The position numbers and the translations under genes were made by a program. From the NCBI GenBank assembly GCA_016839165.1, contig CP069300.1, forward strand, positions 496,001 to 560,000: a stretch of DNA of 64,000 nucleotides, given 5' to 3'. Below, one piece after another: positions 7,930 through 17,511 of this stretch; within the stretch, counting starts at the first letter, position 1; the number at the start of each line of letters is the position of its first letter. Below the pieces are notes generated by a model. That model did not search any database, was not told the DNA's origin, and worked only from the letters and a program-made list of their open reading frames with translations. The stretch is from Bradyrhizobium sp. PSBB068. GTDB taxonomy: Bacteria; Pseudomonadota; Alphaproteobacteria; Rhizobiales; Xanthobacteraceae.

Positions 7930-9353
7930 TAGCCCGTTCCTCCGACCGTAATCCGTTCCATCCTGAGCGTCGGCTGGCCGACGCCGACCGGCACGCCCTG
8001 GCCGTTCTTGCCGCAGGTGCCGATTCCCGTATCCAGCTCAAGATCGTTGCCGATCATGGTGATCCTGTGGAGATCGGTCGGCCCGTTGCCGATCAGCATG
8101 GCGCCCTTCAGCGGCGCGCCGAGCTTGCCGTTCTCGATCTTGTAGGCCTCGGTGCACTGGAACACGTATTTGCCCGAGGTGATGTCGACCTGGCCGCCGC
8201 CGAAATTGGCGGCATACATGCCGTTCTTCACCGAGGCGATGATCTCGGCCGGGTCGCGGTCGCCCGCCAGCATGTAGGTGTTGGTCATGCGCGGCATCGG
8301 CACGTGGGCATAGCTCTGCCGCCGGCCGTTGCCGGTCGGCTTCATGCCCATCAGGCGTGCGTTCTGGCGGTCCTGCATGTAGCCGACCAGGATGCCGTCC
8401 TCGATCAGCATGGTGCGGTTGGTCGGCGTGCCCTCGTCGTCGATCGACAGCGAGCCGCGGCGCGAGGCCATGGTGCCGTCGTCGACCACGGTGACGCCCT
8501 TGGCTGCGACCTGCTGGCCCATCAGGCCGGCGAAGGCGGAAGTCTGCTTGCGGTTGAAGTCACCCTCGAGCCCATGGCCGACGGCCTCATGCAGCATCAC
8601 GCCGGGCCAGCCGGCCCCGAGCACCACGTCCATCTCGCCGGCAGGCGCCGGCATCGATTCGAGATTGACCAGCGCCTCGCGCAGCGCGCCGTCGGCAGCG
8701 TCGCGCCAGGCCTTGGTCTCGATGAAGCGCGCATAGCCCTCGCGGCCGCCATAACCCTTGCTGCCGCTCTCCTGGCGGTCCCCTTGGCCTGCGACCACGG
8801 AGATGTTGACGCGCACCAGCGGGCGGATGTCGCGATAGCTCTCGCCGTCGGGCCGCAGGATCTCCACCACCTGCCAGGTCGCGGTGAGGCTGGCCGAGAC
8901 CTGCCGCACCCGCGGGTCCTTGTCCCTGACATAGGCGTCGATCTCGCCGAGCAGTTTGACCTTGGCCTCGAACGCAGGTCCGTCGAGCGGGTTCTCGTCG
9001 CCATACAGCCTGACATTGGTGTGGGCCGGCGCCGCGGCGAACGTGCCGGCATAGCCGCCGCGCACCGCGGCAACCGCATCGGCCGCGCGGATCAGCGCCG
9101 GGATCGAGACGTCGGAGGAATGCGCATAGCCGACCGCATCGTCCTTGACGGCACGCAGGCCGAAGCCCTGCGAGGTGTCGTAGGTCGCCTGCTTGAGCCG
9201 GCCGTTGTCGAACACCAGCGCCTCGGTCTGCCCGAACTCCAGGAACAGCTCGCCGTCGTCGGCGCCTTCAAGGCCGCGTGCCACCTCGCGGCGAACGGCA
9301 TCGCGGTCCAGATTGGCGCGGTCGAGCAGGGAGGTCGTGGCGGGATTGGTCAT
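7929..9353 (-). CDS. tldD: Metalloprotease TldD
   Basis: Subunit of the TldD/TldE zinc metalloprotease, which degrades short unfolded peptides and matures certain ribosomally made peptides. The protein has 474 residues; the zinc-site motif HEAVGHGLEGD lies near residues 250-262 and supplies the HExxxH ligands. The C-terminal half (DGILVGYMQDRQNARLMG, then VPMPRMTNTY) is characteristic of TldD rather than TldE. ATG at 9353 is preferred over GTG at 9359 because GGAG is properly spaced before it. First gene of the leftward run with lepB. The tldE (pmbA) partner is not in the window. Confidence 0.93.
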   Translation of the reverse strand: MTNPATTSLLDRANLDRDAVRREVARGLEGADDGELFLEFGQTEALVFDNGRLKQATYDTSQGFGLRAVKDDAVGYAHSSDVSIPALIRAADAVAAVRGGYAGTFAAAPAHTNVRLYGDENPLDGPAFEAKVKLLGEIDAYVRDKDPRVRQVSASLTATWQVVEILRPDGESYRDIRPLVRVNISVVAGQGDRQESGSKGYGGREGYARFIETKAWRDAADGALREALVNLESMPAPAGEMDVVLGAGWPGVMLHEAVGHGLEGDFNRKQTSAFAGLMGQQVAAKGVTVVDDGTMASRRGSLSIDDEGTPTNRTMLIEDGILVGYMQDRQNARLMGMKPTGNGRRQSYAHVPMPRMTNTYMLAGDRDPAEIIASVKNGMYAANFGGGQVDITSGKYVFQCTEAYKIENGKLGAPLKGAMLIGNGPTDLHRITMIGNDLELDTGIGTCGKNGQGVPVGVGQPTLRMERITVGGTG

Positions 9354-9626
9354 GGTCACTCCGACGCAGTGCGATTCTTTGGGCGTTCCGTGTCATCCTT
9401 GCCTGAAGCGCAACTGATTGCCAGTGGGGAACCCGGACGCAGGGATTTCGGGGCGATTGAAGCAGAGACGAGCGGAAAACGCATCTTACAACCCGGAAAG
9501 CTGCGCCGGTCCTGGTTCAGGGCCGGATGGCGACCGTCAAACATAGTGTTTTGGGTGGCAAACCGGGAGGGGCTGGGACAGTGACGGCGATCACGGCAGC
9601 CCCGCGCGATCCTCACCTTGTCGTCA
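9354..9626. other. Gene-free stretch upstream of tldD
   Basis: About 270 bp with no recognisable gene or RNA. It should contain the tldD promoter on the reverse strand. Open frames here are short and Arg/Pro-rich, as expected of non-coding GC-rich DNA. Confidence 0.5.
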
Positions 9627-9870
9627 TCAGCGCGCGCGCCGGTCCGCCCTCCGCGGCTGGTCTTCCGGCTCGGGCTCATCGCTCGACGGCGCCGACTGCG
9701 CGGCGCTCCCGGTCGAGGTCGGAAAGCCATGCTCCTGCGCCCATCGGTGCAACTCGTCGAACATACAGGCCTGAGCGCCTTCGCCGACGGCGTCATCTCA
9801 TACTCAATCCGCGGCGGCACCTCGGGATAGACCGTGCGCTTGACGCGGCCATTGGCTCCATCCGGGGTAC
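9627..9870 (-). pseudogene. Frameshifted C-terminal remnant of an HxlR-family regulator
   Basis: On the reverse strand one frame reads RTVYPEVPPRIEYEMTP, the wing and following strand of the HxlR winged-helix fold. After a frameshift near 9764-9772 the adjacent frame continues MFDELHRWAQEHG, the expected last helix, and then a Glu/Pro/Arg-rich tail to a TGA. The N-terminal half of the domain (helix-turn-helix) is absent; the region instead abuts the 3' end of ialB. I read this as a decayed regulator, truncated and frameshifted. A sequencing error could explain the frameshift but not the missing N-terminus. Confidence 0.75.
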
Positions 9871-9895
9871 GTGCTTCCGCAGCTAAGGGAGCGCC

Positions 9896-10426
9896 CTAGG
9901 GCAATTTGTCATAGCCCTCCGCCAGGCCGTTCAGGCTGAGCGGAAAGCCGATGCCCTCTTCCGGGGTTTCGAAAATGATGAAGGTCGCGGTCTTGGCGTT
10001 CTTGAGCTGGCCGAGCAGCTTGTCGTCCATCACGACCTCGGCGACGCAGCCATTGGGCAGGCAGCGGACGAAGCCGGCGCGGCCGACGTCCTGGTTGTCG
10101 AGTTTCAGGCCGAGGCCGGACGGCAGCAGCACGCCGAGCGGGGCGACCACGCGCATCAGGCGGCTCTTCTGGTCGGCGGTCTTCAGCACGATCACGGTCA
10201 GGCCGGCATTGGAGCGGTCTTCCGCTACCACGCTCTGGATCAGCGCGCATTGCTCGGCCTGGGCGCCGGGCGGGGTGTCGCAGCGGATCTGCCAGTCGCC
10301 ATGGACCGAGCGCACCGCGCCCTGCGCGTTGGCCGCCTGGCTCAGGCCGAGCGAAAATGCGGCCGCCAAGAGGGCGCCGAGCCAGCGCGGCAGCGCCCGT
10401 CCTGCCTGAATGTTCGAAGCGCCCAT
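9896..10426 (-). CDS. Invasion-associated locus B (IalB) family protein
   Basis: Exported protein of 176 residues in the family of Bartonella IalB, common in alphaproteobacteria. It has an N-terminal signal peptide (ALPRWLGALLAAAFSLGLSQ, cleavage near ANAQG), then HGDWQIRCDTPP, QCALIQSV and RCLPNGCVAEV. The four cysteines match the family disulfides. The molecular role is unknown; periplasmic or outer-membrane localisation is likely. The frame is open 80 codons further upstream, but the chosen ATG is preceded by GAGGAT and starts directly before the signal peptide. Divergent from the cytochrome oxidase operon. Confidence 0.88.
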   Translation of the reverse strand: MGASNIQAGRALPRWLGALLAAAFSLGLSQAANAQGAVRSVHGDWQIRCDTPPGAQAEQCALIQSVVAEDRSNAGLTVIVLKTADQKSRLMRVVAPLGVLLPSGLGLKLDNQDVGRAGFVRCLPNGCVAEVVMDDKLLGQLKNAKTATFIIFETPEEGIGFPLSLNGLAEGYDKLP

Positions 10427-10899
10427 CCGGGTCGATCCTCTAAAATGTTGGGTCCGGCCGTTCCGGCCGCCGGTAGCGCGCAACAGCCGACTGATACCGC
10501 AATGACGGCGCCTTGAAGGCGATCTTGGAGCCATTCCCGCGCCGGATTGGGGCAGCCCGCAGCGAATCAGGTTCCTGTGGGCTACCGCGCCTGTGCCTAC
10601 ATCCGGTAATCCGCCTGTCAACTGCGTGCGGCCGCCTTTCGCTTGATTTTGCGGGAAAAATCGCAAGCGGCAGCTTCATCGCAGGCGCATGGCTTTCGGC
10701 CCTACTACTGCATTGCGAGCGCCTGAGAATTATGGTTTGAGAGGCTGGATTTCGACGCGTTCTAGCGATCTGGCTCCCGTACCCACCTTGACTCAGAGAC
10801 GGGTATGTCCGGAAGGCCGTTTGTCAGGGCGGATCGTGCTGCATTTTCGGCCACATGCCGGAGGTGCTTTGGGGAATAATGCAAGGGAGCGCGAGCGGC
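10427..10899. promoter_or_regulatory. Intergenic promoter region between ialB and the cytochrome oxidase operon
   Basis: About 470 bp between divergent genes. It must hold the promoters of both, but I cannot assign -35/-10 boxes with confidence. No RNA gene or convincing small ORF is visible. The last 45 bp are an in-frame extension of coxB that could be translated if an earlier start is used. Confidence 0.5.
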
Positions 10900-11739
10900 A
10901 TGAAGATGTCGATTGGCCGGTTGGGCAGGCAATTGCTGGGGTTGACGGTAGCGGGTGTGGCGTCTGTCGCCGCGGGATCGGCCTTCGCCGAGATGGGGCA
11001 GCCGGCGCCGTGGGAGCACACGCTCCAGGAAGCCGCGACCCCGGTGATGGAAAACATCATCTGGTTCCACAATTTCCTGCTGGTGCTGATCACCGTCATT
11101 ACGCTGTTCGTCCTGGCGCTGCTCGTCATCGTGGTGGTGAAGTTCAACGCCCGCGCCAACCCGGTCCCCTCCAAGACCACCCACAACACCCTGATCGAGG
11201 TGGCCTGGACGCTGATCCCGGTCCTGATCCTGGTCGGCATCGCGGTGCCGTCGTTCCGCCTGCTGTTCCTGGAGCTCGACGTGCCGAAGCCGGACCTCAC
11301 CGTGAAGGTCACCGGCAAGCAGTGGTACTGGTCCTACGCCTACCCGGATAACGGCAAGTTCGAGTTCGACTCGCTGCTCGACAAGGACAAGCAGCCCCGT
11401 CTGCTCGGCGTCGACAACGAGATGGTGGTGCCGGTCAACAAGGTGGTGCGGATCCAGACCACCGGCGCCGACGTGATCCACTCCTTCGCGGTGCCGGCGT
11501 TCGGCGTGAAGATCGATTCGGTCCCCGGCCGCCTCAACGAGAGCTGGTTCAAGGCGACCAAGACCGGCGTGTTCTACGGTCAGTGCTCGGAACTGTGCGG
11601 CAAGGACCATGCCTTCATGCCGATCGCGGTGCGGGTCGTCAGCGACCAGGAATTCGCGACCTGGGTTGAAGGCGCGAAGAAGAAGTTTGCGACCAACCCG
11701 GCGAATTCCTACGCCTCGGCTGGTCAGGCGGCGCAGTAA
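10900..11739 (+). CDS. ctaC: Cytochrome c oxidase subunit II (aa3 type)
   Basis: CuA-containing subunit that accepts electrons from cytochrome c and passes them to heme a. It has an N-terminal signal or first helix ending near SAFAEMGQ, two transmembrane helices (about 40-70 and 90-112), the conserved aromatic stretch GKQWYWSYAYPD, and a periplasmic cupredoxin domain. CuA ligands are visible: His194 in VIHSFAVP and the CSELCGKDHAFM loop (Cys229, Cys233, His237, Met240). ATG at 10900 is chosen because it opens a normal signal sequence; ATGs at 10879 and 10855 are in frame and possible. First gene of the oxidase operon. Confidence 0.95.
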   Translation: MKMSIGRLGRQLLGLTVAGVASVAAGSAFAEMGQPAPWEHTLQEAATPVMENIIWFHNFLLVLITVITLFVLALLVIVVVKFNARANPVPSKTTHNTLIEVAWTLIPVLILVGIAVPSFRLLFLELDVPKPDLTVKVTGKQWYWSYAYPDNGKFEFDSLLDKDKQPRLLGVDNEMVVPVNKVVRIQTTGADVIHSFAVPAFGVKIDSVPGRLNESWFKATKTGVFYGQCSELCGKDHAFMPIAVRVVSDQEFATWVEGAKKKFATNPANSYASAGQAAQ

Positions 11740-11769
11740 GCCGGACGGCTTACGGCGCGGACGGAATAA

Positions 11770-13440
<1,671 letters not shown>

Positions 13441-13452
13441 GTCCACGACAAC

Positions 13453-13483
13453 GCGGCGCACCTGCGGGTGCGCCGCGCCTTTT
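13453..13483 (+). terminator. Hairpin with T-tract between ctaD and ctaB
   Basis: GCGGCGCAC/GTGCGCCGC 9-bp stem, 6-nt loop, then GCCTTTT. It probably ends part of the ctaCD transcripts and so lowers expression of the assembly genes behind it. Confidence 0.75.
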
Positions 13484-13504
13484 GCAGAGAAGTGAGACCT
13501 GATC

Positions 13505-14443
13505 TTGTCGGTTGTCGATCACAACGCCATTGAATTGCCCCGGATCTCGGAGGCTGAAGTGGGCGACTACATCGCGCTGCTGAAGCCGCGCGTGATGTCG
13601 CTGGTGATCTTCACCGCGCTGGTCGGGCTGATGATCGCGCCGGTTCATGTGCATCCGGTGCTGGCGTTCACCTCAATCCTCTGCATCGCGGTCGGTGCCG
13701 GTGCCTCCGGCGCTCTCAACATGGCCTATGAGAGCGACGTCGACGCCTTGATGACGCGCACCGCCAACCGGCCGATTCCGCGCGGCCGGATCACCCAGGC
13801 CGAGGCGGCCGCCTTCGGCCTGACGCTCGCCTTCTTCTCGGTGATGACGCTCGGCATCCTGGTCAACTGGGTGGCGGGCGCGCTGCTCGCCTTCACCATC
13901 TTCTTCTATGCCGTGATCTACACGATGCTGCTGAAGCGCTGGACCGCGCAGAACATCGTGATCGGCGGCGCCGCCGGCGCGCTGCCGCCGGTGGTGGCTT
14001 GGGCCGCCGCGACCGGCTCGCTCTCGGTCGAGCCGATCCTGCTGTTCATGATCATCTTCTTCTGGACCCCGCCGCACTTCTGGGCGCTGGCGCTGTTCCG
14101 CAGCGACGACTATGCGCGCGCCGGCATCCCGATGCTGCCGGTGGTCGCCGGTCCCGACGCCACCCGCCTGCAGATCCTGCTCTACACCGTCGTGCTGGTC
14201 GCGATCGCGCTGGCGCCATGGCCGCTCGGCTATTTCGACGCGATCTACGGCGTCACCTCGCTGGTGCTGGGCGCCGGCATGCTGTGGCTCGCCATCGAGG
14301 TTTACCGTCGCCGCGAGGGCACGGTTGCCAACCGCGCCACGCGGCGGCTGTTCGCGTTCTCGATCCTTTATCTGTTCGCGCTGTTCGCCGTCCTCCTTGC
14401 CGAGGTCGTGGTCCGCGCGATCCTGCCTGCCTTCATCGGATAG
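13505..14443 (+). CDS. ctaB: Protoheme IX farnesyltransferase (heme O synthase)
   Basis: UbiA-type membrane prenyltransferase that adds farnesyl to heme b, giving heme O, the precursor of heme A for the aa3 oxidase. The 312-residue protein has about nine helices. The Mg-pyrophosphate-binding motif [15 protein letters not shown] with N/DxxxD lies near residues 75-90; a second Asp-containing loop is near [16 protein letters not shown]. The start appears to be TTG with AGAAGTGAG upstream. It follows the ctaD terminator hairpin and is followed by a CoxF-type small protein and ctaG. Confidence 0.94.
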   Translation: MSVVDHNAIELPRISEAEVGDYIALLKPRVMSLVIFTALVGLMIAPVHVHPVLAFTSILCIAVGAGASGALNMAYESDVDALMTRTANRPIPRGRITQAEAAAFGLTLAFFSVMTLGILVNWVAGALLAFTIFFYAVIYTMLLKRWTAQNIVIGGAAGALPPVVAWAAATGSLSVEPILLFMIIFFWTPPHFWALALFRSDDYARAGIPMLPVVAGPDATRLQILLYTVVLVAIALAPWPLGYFDAIYGVTSLVLGAGMLWLAIEVYRRREGTVANRATRRLFAFSILYLFALFAVLLAEVVVRAILPAFIG

Positions 14444-14481
14444 GGACGCCGGGGGGCGAGATGGGGGCACACGGGACAGCA

Positions 14482-14646
14482 ATGGACGACAAGAACGAAC
14501 CAGACGGCATCGTCCTCACCGAGGCGCAACTCAAGAGCCGCCGCCAGCGTTCGATCGCGATTGCGCTCGCGCTCGGCGTCATGGTGGTGCTGTTCTTCGC
14601 CGTCACCCTGGTGAAGGGGCCGGCCGTGCTGGTGCGACCGCTGTGA
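14482..14646 (+). CDS. coxF: CoxF-type small membrane protein of the oxidase operon
   Basis: A 54-residue protein with a charged N-terminus ([18 protein letters not shown]) and one membrane helix (about residues 25-44), ending [12 protein letters not shown]. Similar tiny proteins sit between ctaB and ctaG in rhizobial aa3 operons, where they are called CoxF; the function is unknown, presumably assembly. An in-frame ATG at 14461 behind a GGGGGGCGAG run is an alternative start giving 61 residues. Its stop codon overlaps the GTG start of ctaG (GTGA), showing translational coupling. Confidence 0.75.
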   Translation: MDDKNEPDGIVLTEAQLKSRRQRSIAIALALGVMVVLFFAVTLVKGPAVLVRPL

Positions 14647-15290
14647 GCGAGATGGCGAACCAGGGTGTGCAGCAGGCTCCGCAAGGCGAGGGTGCCAAGG
14701 TCACGCGCCGCATGCTGACCCGCGACGCCCTGGTGGCGTCGATCTGCGGCTTCGTCGTGGTGCTGATGGTCGGCGCGTCCTACGCGGCCGTGCCGTTCTA
14801 CAACTGGTTCTGCCGCACCACCGGCTTCAACGGCACCACCCAGGTCGCGACGTCGGCGCCTTCTGATGCACCGCTCGAGCGCACCATTGCGGTCAGCTTC
14901 GATTCCAACGTCGCGCCGGGCCTGCCCTGGAAGTTCGAGGCCGAGCAGACCACGATCGACGTCAAGATCGGCCAGGTCGTCACGGTCTACTACACCGTGA
15001 CCAACCAGTCGGCGCGCACCACGACCGGCCAGGCAGCCTACAACGTCGCGCCGCTGACGGTCGGCGCCTATTTCCAGAAGATCAACTGCTTCTGCTTCAC
15101 TGAACAGACCATGGCGCCGGGCGAGAAGCGCGAGATGGCCGTGGTGTTCTATGTCGATCCGGCGCTGGCCAAGGACAGCGAGAACGACACGCTGAAGACG
15201 ATCACTTTGTCCTACACCTTCTTTCCCGTGCGCGACGCTACGCCGAAGCCCGTGGCGGCCGGCGAGGCGGAGCAGCGCAAGGGCGGCTAG
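14643..15290 (+). CDS. ctaG: Cytochrome c oxidase assembly protein CtaG (Cox11), CuB chaperone
   Basis: Membrane-anchored copper chaperone that inserts CuB into subunit I. It has 215 residues from the GTG start (212 from ATG at 14652). One transmembrane helix lies at about residues 33-55, followed by the conserved [20 protein letters not shown] segment and the periplasmic Ig-like domain with the copper-binding CFCF motif (Cys149 and Cys151), then [18 protein letters not shown]. All hallmark residues are present. It is coupled to the CoxF-type gene by a 4-bp overlap. Confidence 0.94.
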   Translation: MSEMANQGVQQAPQGEGAKVTRRMLTRDALVASICGFVVVLMVGASYAAVPFYNWFCRTTGFNGTTQVATSAPSDAPLERTIAVSFDSNVAPGLPWKFEAEQTTIDVKIGQVVTVYYTVTNQSARTTTGQAAYNVAPLTVGAYFQKINCFCFTEQTMAPGEKREMAVVFYVDPALAKDSENDTLKTITLSYTFFPVRDATPKPVAAGEAEQRKGG

Positions 15291-15337
15291 AGCATGATCC
15301 GGAAAAGTGGGGTCCGGTTTTCCGAGAAGATCATGCT
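15291..15337. repeat. Dispersed palindromic element (AGCATGATC...GATCATGCT type)
   Basis: A 47-bp imperfect palindrome beginning right after the ctaG stop: AGCATGATC...GATCATGCT as outer arms and CCGGAAAA...TTTTCCG as inner arms. From memory, near-identical copies are abundant between genes in Bradyrhizobium and Rhodopseudomonas. It can form a long hairpin in the ctaG-ctaE spacer mRNA. Confidence 0.8.
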
Positions 15338-15396
15338 GAAGAGATTGGAATTTAAGATTAAGACGTGCCTTGCGGCACGCGAATGGAGAGACGGCA

Positions 15397-16293
15397 ATGG
15401 CTGAGGCGCAAGTCAAGCATCACGACTATCATCTCGTCGACCCGAGCCCGTGGCCGGTGGTCGGCTCGGTCTCGGCCTTCATCATGGCGCTCGGTGCGAT
15501 CGGCTGGATGCACCACATGTTCTCCGCCGCGCCGATCGTGTTCGGCGTCGGCACCATCGGCGTGCTCTACACCATGGCAAGCTGGTGGGGCGATGTGATC
15601 AAGGAAGCCCAGTACAAGGGCGACCACACCCGCGTGGTGCAGATCAGCCATCGCTACGGCATGATCCTGTTCATCGCCTCCGAGGTGATGTTCTTCGTCG
15701 CCTGGTTCTGGGCCTTTTTCAACTCGGCGCTGTTCCCGGCCGATGCGGTGCACGCCACGCGCGATGCGGTGTTCGGCTGCGGCGCCGGCACGGCGATGGG
15801 CGCATGCTCCGTCCCCGGCACCTGGCCGCCCCACGGCATCGAGACCTTCGATCCCTGGCATCTGCCGCTGCTCAACACGCTGCTGCTGCTGACCTCGGGC
15901 ACCACGGTCACCTGGGCGCACCATGCGCTGCTGGAGAACGACCGCCAGGGCCTCAAGCAGGGCCTGATCCTCACCGTGATCCTCGGCGCCTGTTTCACCT
16001 GCGTGCAGGCCTATGAGTACGCCCATGCGACGTTCTCGTTCGGCGGCAACGTCTATGGCGCGACCTTCTTCATGGCGACCGGGTTCCACGGCTTCCACGT
16101 GCTGGTCGGCACCATCTTCCTGCTGGTCTGCCTGATCCGCGCCTATGCCGGCCACTTCACGCCGAAGCAGCATCTCGGCTTCGAGTTCGCCGCCTGGTAC
16201 TGGCACTTCGTCGACGTGGTCTGGCTGTTCCTGTTCATCTGCATCTATGTCTGGGGCCACGGCGCCGAGTCGATGGCGCACGGCGCCCACTGA
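15397..16293 (+). CDS. ctaE: Cytochrome c oxidase subunit III
   Basis: Seven-helix core subunit of the aa3 oxidase, about 298 residues. It stabilises the D-channel entry and enzyme lifetime and carries no cofactor. Conserved stretches include [17 protein letters not shown] at the N-terminus, [14 protein letters not shown] near residue 100 (with the Glu of helix III), THHALL-type [12 protein letters not shown] near 180, and the C-terminal [20 protein letters not shown]. The ATG behind GGAGAGACGGCA starts at MAEAQVKHH; an upstream ATG nine codons earlier is less likely. A strong terminator follows. Confidence 0.96.
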   Translation: MAEAQVKHHDYHLVDPSPWPVVGSVSAFIMALGAIGWMHHMFSAAPIVFGVGTIGVLYTMASWWGDVIKEAQYKGDHTRVVQISHRYGMILFIASEVMFFVAWFWAFFNSALFPADAVHATRDAVFGCGAGTAMGACSVPGTWPPHGIETFDPWHLPLLNTLLLLTSGTTVTWAHHALLENDRQGLKQGLILTVILGACFTCVQAYEYAHATFSFGGNVYGATFFMATGFHGFHVLVGTIFLLVCLIRAYAGHFTPKQHLGFEFAAWYWHFVDVVWLFLFICIYVWGHGAESMAHGAH

Positions 16294-16312
16294 CTTCGCC
16301 GACGTGCTAAGA

Positions 16313-16339
16313 GGGGGCGGCCTGATGGCCGCCCCCTTT
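16313..16339 (+). terminator. Terminator after ctaE
   Basis: Perfect 10-bp stem GGGGGCGGCC/GGCCGCCCCC with loop TGAT, followed by TTTGCTTTT. Confidence 0.85.
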
Positions 16340-16357
16340 GCTTTTGATAGAGAGCCG

Positions 16358-16744
16358 ATGACCGATATCCCGCCCACTGTGACCGAAAGCGCGATCCGCG
16401 GCATCGCCTGCCGCTGCCCACGCTGCGGCAAGGGCAAGCTCTATTCCGGCTTTCTGACGCTGGCGCCGCGCTGTCAGGCCTGTGGCCTCGACTACGCCTT
16501 CATCGATGCCGGCGACGGGCCGGCGGTCTTCATCATCATGCTGGCCGGCGCCATCGTGGTCGCGGCGGCGCTGATCGTCGAGGTCAAGTACCAGCCGCCA
16601 TTCTGGGTGCATGCCGCGCTATGGCTGCCGTTGATCGTGGTGACCACGATCCTGCCGCTGCGTTCGATGAAGGCGCTGCTGATCGCGCTGCAATTCCACC
16701 ACAAGGCCGCCGAAGGCCAACTGATCGAGCGCGACCCGAAATGA
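16358..16744 (+). CDS. DUF983 family zinc-ribbon membrane protein
   Basis: A 128-residue protein with an N-terminal zinc-ribbon (CRCPRCGKGKLYSG and APRCQACGLDY, four Cys in two CxxC pairs) and two membrane helices (about 55-75 and 86-104). DUF983 proteins commonly sit in alphaproteobacterial oxidase operons between ctaE and the SURF1 gene; a role in oxidase biogenesis is inferred from this context only. Its stop overlaps the SURF1 start by 4 bp (ATGA). It starts after the ctaE terminator, so it may depend on read-through or its own promoter. Confidence 0.87.
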   Translation: MTDIPPTVTESAIRGIACRCPRCGKGKLYSGFLTLAPRCQACGLDYAFIDAGDGPAVFIIMLAGAIVVAAALIVEVKYQPPFWVHAALWLPLIVVTTILPLRSMKALLIALQFHHKAAEGQLIERDPK

Positions 16745-17502
16745 ATGACGTCTCTACGCGCCGACCGAGCGCGGCCGGCTTCGGCCTTTTCACGCTGATC
16801 CTGATCGCGGTGTTCATCGCGCTCGGCGTCTGGCAGTTGCAGCGCCGGGTCGAGAAGCATGCGCTGATCGCAGCGCTCGACGCGCGGCTGGCCGCGCCGA
16901 CCGAGGCGCTGCCGCCGCCATCGGCATGGCCCACGCTGACCTCGGCGAAGGATGAATTCCGCCGCGTCACTTTGACCGCGACTTACGCAAAGCTGCCCGA
17001 CGCGATGGTGTTCAGCTCCGGCTCCGCGGTGCGCGACGACATTTCGGGGCCCGGCACCTGGGCGTTCCTGCCGGCCAAGCTTGCCAGTGGCGAGACCGTC
17101 GTGATCAACACCGGGTTCGTCCAGAACACGATGCAGGACCGCGCTTTCGAGGATCGCGTCACAGGTCGCCTCGTCACCGGCGCGCCGGTCGAACTCACAG
17201 GCTATATCCGTTATCCCGAGCCGCCGGGCCGGCTGACGCCGAAGGAAGATGCATCGAAGCGGCTGTGGTTCGTGCGCGACCATCGCGCCATGGCGCAGGC
17301 GCTCGGCTGGGGCGAGGTCGCGCCGTTCTATATCGACCTCGAAGCGCCGGTGCCCGATAGCGGCACGCCGAAGCCCGGGCCTTTGAAGGTGCATCTCAAG
17401 GACGACCACATGCAGTACGCCATCACCTGGTTCTCGCTGGCGGCCGCGGTCACGATCGCCTTCGGCCTGTGGTGGCGCGGCCAGCGGCGCCGCGCGGGCT
17501 GA
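16741..17502 (+). CDS. SURF1 family cytochrome oxidase biogenesis protein
   Basis: Membrane protein of 253 residues that aids heme A insertion into subunit I (Shy1/SURF1 family). It has two terminal helices: FGLFTLILIAVFIALGVWQL (about 14-33) with the conserved GxWQxxR motif (GVWQLQRR), and a C-terminal helix around 228-246 preceded by the conserved HMQYAITWFSLA. The large periplasmic loop carries INTGFV near 120. Last gene of the oxidase operon; it meets the leftward RND pump gene only 9 bp away with no obvious terminator. Confidence 0.92.
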   Translation: MNDVSTRRPSAAGFGLFTLILIAVFIALGVWQLQRRVEKHALIAALDARLAAPTEALPPPSAWPTLTSAKDEFRRVTLTATYAKLPDAMVFSSGSAVRDDISGPGTWAFLPAKLASGETVVINTGFVQNTMQDRAFEDRVTGRLVTGAPVELTGYIRYPEPPGRLTPKEDASKRLWFVRDHRAMAQALGWGEVAPFYIDLEAPVPDSGTPKPGPLKVHLKDDHMQYAITWFSLAAAVTIAFGLWWRGQRRRAG

Positions 17503-17511
17503 GCGAGCAGG

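Noticed and set aside
9356..9820. A 154-codon reverse frame as a hypothetical protein
   Set aside because: Only its beginning is meaningful (HxlR wing); beyond the frameshift the frame is Arg/Pro/Ser noise while the adjacent frame continues the HxlR family.
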